From assembly GCF_003752595.1 (NCBI RefSeq), contig NZ_RKIJ01000009.1, positions 496,001 through 560,000 on the forward strand: a stretch of DNA of 64,000 nucleotides, written 5' to 3'. Position numbers and translations under genes: made by a program. The notes under the pieces are model-generated. The model saw only the letters and a program-made list of their open reading frames with translations, was not told the origin of the DNA and searched no databases. Positions 60,725-64,000 of the stretch are shown in pieces (position 1 is the first letter of the stretch; each line of letters starts with the position of its first letter). The DNA comes from Cellulomonas sp. PhB143 (GTDB lineage Bacteria; Actinomycetota; Actinomycetes; Actinomycetales; Cellulomonadaceae).

Positions 60725-62269
60725 ATGGCGGGCGCGAGATCGTGGACGGCGGGGATCGGCACGGCGGTCGGGGCCGGGGTGGCGGGCCTCGCAGCATGGG
60801 ACCTGCTCCAGCGCAAGCACACGATCTTGCGGCGCTACCCCGTCGTCGGGCACCTGCGCTACCTGCTCGAGGACGTCCGCCCCGAGCTGCAGCAGTACTT
60901 CATCGAGCGCGACTGGGACGGGCGGCCCTTCGACCGCGACACCCGCGCGCTGATCTACGAGCGCGCGAAGGGCGTCAACGAGGAGAAGCCGTACGGCACG
61001 GAGCTCGACGTCGACCGCGTCGGGCACGAGCACCTCGTGCACACGACCGCGCCGCTCGAGGCGCCCGACGAGCCCGCCCGCGTCACGGTCGGCGGCCCGG
61101 ACTGCGCCCGCCCGTACTCGATGGCGCTGCTGAACGTCTCGGCGATGAGCTTCGGGTCCCTGTCCGCGAACGCGGTCCGGGCGCTGAACAAGGGCGCCCG
61201 GATGGGCGGGTTCGCGCACGACACCGGCGAGGGCGGCCTGTCCCCGTACCACCTCGAGCACGGCGGGGACATAGTCTGGGAGCTCGGCACCGGCTACTTC
61301 GGGGCGCGGACGAAGGACGGCGACTTCGACGCGGACACCTTCCGCGACACCGCGGCGAAGGACCAGATCAAGACGGTCTCGCTCAAGCTGAGCCAGGGCG
61401 CGAAGCCCGGCGTCGGCGGCGTGCTGCCCGCGGCCAAGGTCACCGCCGAGATCGCCCGCACGCGCGGCGTCCCGCAGGGCGAGAAGTGCGTGAGCCCGCC
61501 CGGGCACAAGGTCTTCTCCACGCCGACCGGGCTGATCGAGTTCGTCGCGCGGATGCGCGACCTCGCCGGCGGCAAGCCCGCGGGCTTCAAGCTGTGCGTC
61601 GGCTCGCGCGTCGACGTGCTCGCGATCTGCAAGGCGATGATCGAGGTCGGCACCGCACCCGACTTCATCATCGTCGACGGCTCCGAGGGCGGGACCGGCG
61701 CGGCGCCGCTGGAGTTCGAGGACCACGTGGGCACGTCCCTGACCGAGGGGCTGATGACCGTGCACAACGCCCTGGTCGGCGCCGGCCTGCGCGACCGCGT
61801 GCGGATCGGCGCGAGCGGCAAGGTCGCGGGCGCGAGCGACCTGGTCAAGCGCCTCGTCCAGGGCGCCGACTACACCAACTCCGCCCGGGCGATGATGATG
61901 GCGGCGGGCTGCATCCAGGCCCAGCGCTGCCACACCGACAGGTGCCCGAGCGGCGTCACCACGCAGAACCCGCGGCGCGCGCGGGCGCTCGACGTCGGCG
62001 ACAAGTCCGAGCGCGTCTACCGCTACCAGAAGGCCACGGTCGACGAGGCGATGCGCCTCATGGCCGCGATGGGCGTGCGCGACCCCGCCGAGCTGACCCC
62101 CGCGCAGCTGCGGCGCAAGGAGTCGGCCACGCAGACGCGCTCCTACGCCGAGCTCTACGAGTGGCTCTCCCCCGGCGAGCTCCTCGACCAGCCGCCCGCG
62201 ACCTGGGCCGCCGACTGGGCGATCGCGTCGCCCGACCGGTTCGGGCCCGTCGCCGCCGCCCTGCGCTGA
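60725..62269 (+). CDS. FMN-binding glutamate synthase family protein (GltB2-like)
   Basis: The 514-residue protein has an N-terminal hydrophobic segment (about 8-24) and a FMN-binding barrel homologous to the glutamate synthase large subunit: ALLNVSAMSFGSLSANAVRALNKGARMGGFAHDTGEGGLS, KPGVGGVLPAAKVTAEIARTRG, FIIVDGSEGGTGAAPLEFEDHVG and CIQAQRCHTDRCPSGVTTQNPR with the Fe-S-type cysteines. The amidotransferase and other GltB domains are absent. Such stand-alone proteins are common in actinobacteria with unknown activity. GGAGG precedes the ATG. Confidence 0.9.
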   Translation: MAGARSWTAGIGTAVGAGVAGLAAWDLLQRKHTILRRYPVVGHLRYLLEDVRPELQQYFIERDWDGRPFDRDTRALIYERAKGVNEEKPYGTELDVDRVGHEHLVHTTAPLEAPDEPARVTVGGPDCARPYSMALLNVSAMSFGSLSANAVRALNKGARMGGFAHDTGEGGLSPYHLEHGGDIVWELGTGYFGARTKDGDFDADTFRDTAAKDQIKTVSLKLSQGAKPGVGGVLPAAKVTAEIARTRGVPQGEKCVSPPGHKVFSTPTGLIEFVARMRDLAGGKPAGFKLCVGSRVDVLAICKAMIEVGTAPDFIIVDGSEGGTGAAPLEFEDHVGTSLTEGLMTVHNALVGAGLRDRVRIGASGKVAGASDLVKRLVQGADYTNSARAMMMAAGCIQAQRCHTDRCPSGVTTQNPRRARALDVGDKSERVYRYQKATVDEAMRLMAAMGVRDPAELTPAQLRRKESATQTRSYAELYEWLSPGELLDQPPATWAADWAIASPDRFGPVAAALR

Positions 62270-62300
62270 GGCCGGTCCACCCACCGCCGTCGCGCACCAC

Positions 62301-62370
62301 CCACCGCCGAGCGCGTCATCTGTCGGCCGAAACGGCCCGGAGGGCCGACTGATGACGCGTTCGGCGGTGG
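62301..62370. repeat. Long palindrome 6, 28-bp stem, probable bidirectional terminator
   Basis: The arms at 62301-62330 and 62341-62370 pair with about two internal mismatches; outer ends CCACCGCCGAG / TTCGGCGGTGG. It lies between the convergent GltB2-like gene and the unknown gene at 62393. Nearly the whole element reappears as its reverse complement at 63917-63981. Confidence 0.85.
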
Positions 62371-62392
62371 GGATGGGACTTCCGGCACGCGA

Positions 62393-63040
62393 TCAGCCGA
62401 CGACGGTCGTGACCAGACGGGTCACCGTCGGTCGTCGGGGGCTCGAGCCGAAGCCGAAGCGCACCGGCGGGTCGACGTCGCGCAGCGCTCCCAGGTCGTC
62501 GCCGTCCCAGCGCGCGGACACCTGCAGGACCGCGTGCACATCGGTCGCGCCGTACGACTCCGTGCGCCCGGACCCCGCGCTCCCCCGGGTCCGCACCCCG
62601 CGCAGCACCATCCGCGCGACCGGGTCGGTGCACCGCGCGAACGTCGGCGAGGCCGCGAGCGCCGGCGGGACGAGGCGCAGGAGCCTGCCGAGCGCCGTCC
62701 GACCTCCCGTGCGCACCTCCGCCTCCAGCGGCCCCGCGCGCACGAGGAGGCGACCGGGATGCACGAGCCGCGAGACGTCGTCGGCCACCCGCCCCCGTCC
62801 GGCGGTGGCGGGGACGACACGCACGCCGGTCTCGACGACCTCGTCGAACACGTACGTGCCCGCGACGAATCCGGCAACGTGCGGCGGGGCGAGCAGGACC
62901 CGGTGGCCGTCGGGGCGCTCGACCATCACGTCGGCGAAGGCCCCGAACGGCGACGACGCCCAGCGGCCGACGACGACCCGCGTCCCGGACACCGTCCCGA
63001 ACGCGAGGATCTCGCCGTCGAACCTGCGGGTCTGCGCCAT
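62393..63040 (-). CDS. Unknown protein, about 215 residues
   Basis: MAQTRRFDGEILAFGTVSGTRVVVGRWASSPFGAFADVMVERPDGHRVLLAPP begins a probably all-beta, soluble protein. No signal peptide or membrane segment is visible and no known motif was recognised. Start: CAGACT lies seven bases before the ATG, a weak leaderless context. It is convergent with the GltB2-like gene and tandem after tam, with 54 bp between. The reading is GC3-biased and collinear with its neighbours, so it is likely a real gene. Confidence 0.75.
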   Translation of the reverse strand: MAQTRRFDGEILAFGTVSGTRVVVGRWASSPFGAFADVMVERPDGHRVLLAPPHVAGFVAGTYVFDEVVETGVRVVPATAGRGRVADDVSRLVHPGRLLVRAGPLEAEVRTGGRTALGRLLRLVPPALAASPTFARCTDPVARMVLRGVRTRGSAGSGRTESYGATDVHAVLQVSARWDGDDLGALRDVDPPVRFGFGSSPRRPTVTRLVTTVVG

Positions 63041-63094
63041 GCGCCGGAGTCTGCCCCACCGGCGCGGGGCAGGCTCGCCCGGCCGCCGGGCACC

Positions 63095-63856
63095 TCAGCC
63101 GGTAAGCGTCGCGACGGCGAACACCCGGCGGAACTCGAGCACGGTCCCGTACGCCTCGGGCGGGTACGCGGTCGCGAGCCGCCGGCGCAGCTCCTCCTGG
63201 AAGGGCGGCCGCAGGTCCGCCGGCAACGCGTCCAGCACCGGCCGTGCGCCCGTCCCGACCAGCCACCGGTAGACGGCGTCGTCACCGGCGAGGACGTGCA
63301 GGTACGTCGTCTCCCAGGCGTCGACGCGGCGCCCGGGGCCGGCGAGCGCCTCGAGGTACTCGACCGGGTCATGGTCGCGCGGGCGAGGCTCGGGAGCGGA
63401 CGTCGCGTACGGCTCCTCGTCCGCGAGCGCGCGCAGCGTCCGGTGGCTGGGCGCATCGTGGTTGCCCGGCACCTGGAGCGCGAGCGTCCCGCCCGGGGCG
63501 AGCGCGTCGAGGAACCCGGGAAGCAGGTCGAGGTGCCCGGGGACCCACTGGAGCGCGGCGTTGGTGACGATCAGGTCGGGGCGGCCGGGGACCGGCGTCG
63601 TGCGCAGGTCCCCCTGCACGTAGGTGCCCGAGGGGTCCGTCGCGCGGGCCGCGGCGATCATCTCCGGCGAGGAGTCGATGCCGGTGAGGGCGACGCCGGG
63701 CCACCGCTCGCGCACCGGCGCTGCGAGGTTGCCGGCGCCGCAGCCGAGGTCCACGACGGCGCGCGGGTTCCCCGGGACGCGGGCGAGGAGGTCGAGGAAC
63801 GGGCGCGAACGTTCGGCGTCGAACTGCAGGTAGGTGGTCGGGTCCCAGCTCGGCAC
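63095..63856 (-). CDS. tam: Trans-aconitate 2-methyltransferase
   Basis: Tam methylates trans-aconitate, relieving aconitase inhibition, with S-adenosylmethionine. The 253-residue protein has the SAM motifs RAVVDLGCGAGNLAAPVRERWPGVALTGIDSSPEMIAAARA, VQGDLRTTPVPGRPDLIVTNAALQWVPGH, and the C-terminal VDAWETTYLHVLAGDDAVYRWLVGTG. The GTG was chosen for the AAGGAG upstream (63857-63870); an ATG 13 codons further up lacks it. It is followed by the unknown gene at 62393. The functional link of aconitase repair to the prp operon is only suggestive. Confidence 0.88.
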   Translation of the reverse strand: MPSWDPTTYLQFDAERSRPFLDLLARVPGNPRAVVDLGCGAGNLAAPVRERWPGVALTGIDSSPEMIAAARATDPSGTYVQGDLRTTPVPGRPDLIVTNAALQWVPGHLDLLPGFLDALAPGGTLALQVPGNHDAPSHRTLRALADEEPYATSAPEPRPRDHDPVEYLEALAGPGRRVDAWETTYLHVLAGDDAVYRWLVGTGARPVLDALPADLRPPFQEELRRRLATAYPPEAYGTVLEFRRVFAVATLTG

Positions 63857-63916
63857 GGCGTGCTCCTTCACTGTTGTCAGCTCTCTCGATGTCACCCAGG
63901 TGCCGATCGGCGTCCG

Positions 63917-63976
63917 GCCGAACGCGCCATCAGTCGGTCCTCCGGGCCGTTTCGGCCGACAGATGGCGCGCTCGGC
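63917..63976. repeat. Long palindrome 7, inverted copy of palindrome 6
   Basis: The reverse complement of palindrome 6, with a matched change in both arms (GCGTCAT to GCGCCAT on one side, ATGACGC to ATGGCGC on the other) that keeps pairing. Ends GCCGAA / CTCGGC. It lies upstream of tam, 60 bp from its start. What lies on its far side is outside the window. Confidence 0.8.
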
Positions 63977-64000
63977 GGTGGTGCATGTGCGTGCGGTGCC

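Noticed and set aside
62301-63981. Insertion sequence or composite transposon around tam
   Set aside because: The flanking inverted elements look like terminal repeats, but the two genes between are a methyltransferase and an unknown protein, with no transposase and no target-site duplication evident.

Overview
The window is chromosomal DNA of a very high-GC actinobacterium. Almost every codon ends in G or C, GTG starts are frequent, and many genes begin a few bases after a TAnnnT -10 box with no ribosome binding site. Mycothiol-type enzymes, a class-E-type LAxTG surface protein, DUF4012 and DUF2516 proteins and the order of the housekeeping genes fit a Micrococcales member of the Cellulomonas/Cellulosimicrobium kind. 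The genus is inferred; no rRNA or marker comparison could be run. No prophage, insertion sequence, integrase or CRISPR array was seen.

Layout. 1-9992: the conserved actinobacterial block folP-folE-ftsH-hpt-tilS-zincin metalloprotease (leftward), then dacB and ppa, interrupted by a fused 5-oxoprolinase pxpBC gene. 10148-15201: a secreted GH92 alpha-mannosidase with a LacI-type operator, and an NlpC/P60 cell-wall hydrolase. 15367-18134: methionine synthesis (metY, metX) behind a leaderless Met-Cys-Cys leader peptide; metX lacks a start codon for its conserved N-terminus. 18176-26212: small-enzyme genes, a RAMA-domain protein, a BASS transporter, a thiamine-binding protein, a carotenoid-desaturase-like oxidoreductase and a nitroreductase. 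26374-34903: a YdiJ-type FAD/Fe-S dehydrogenase, then a YhgE/Pip membrane protein with a degenerate ABC ATPase, divergent from a TetR gene with two operators between them, then an NAD-binding protein and OsmC. 35064-44701: DUF4012 and LAxTG surface proteins, dtd/asparaginase/DUF2516, a VapBC-like toxin-antitoxin pair, a FUSC exporter, ygfZ, a nitrobindin-like protein, a 37-residue membrane protein and DsrE.

44973-52328 is a second conserved actinobacterial block, resembling the Mycobacterium Rv3670-Rv3683 region: GlnR-like regulator, alpha/beta hydrolase, nth, crp, RidA, DUF4177, class A PBP and metallophosphoesterase. tRNA-Pro(CGG) follows with its own promoter and terminator. 53902-58368 is a methylcitrate-cycle operon, gntR-prpD-prpB-prpC, with a FadR-type operator upstream. 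58428-63856 holds a DUF4232 lipoprotein, an NAD-binding protein, a glutamate-synthase-like FMN protein, an unknown protein and a trans-aconitate methyltransferase.

The most striking non-genic signal is a set of seven long, nearly perfect palindromes. Six share GCCGA(G/A)...TCGGC ends. Two share an identical core, and two are inverted copies of each other with compensatory base changes. Together with one conventional hairpin they occupy every convergent gene junction wider than about 25 bp, so they are probably bidirectional terminators that also behave as a dispersed repeat family.
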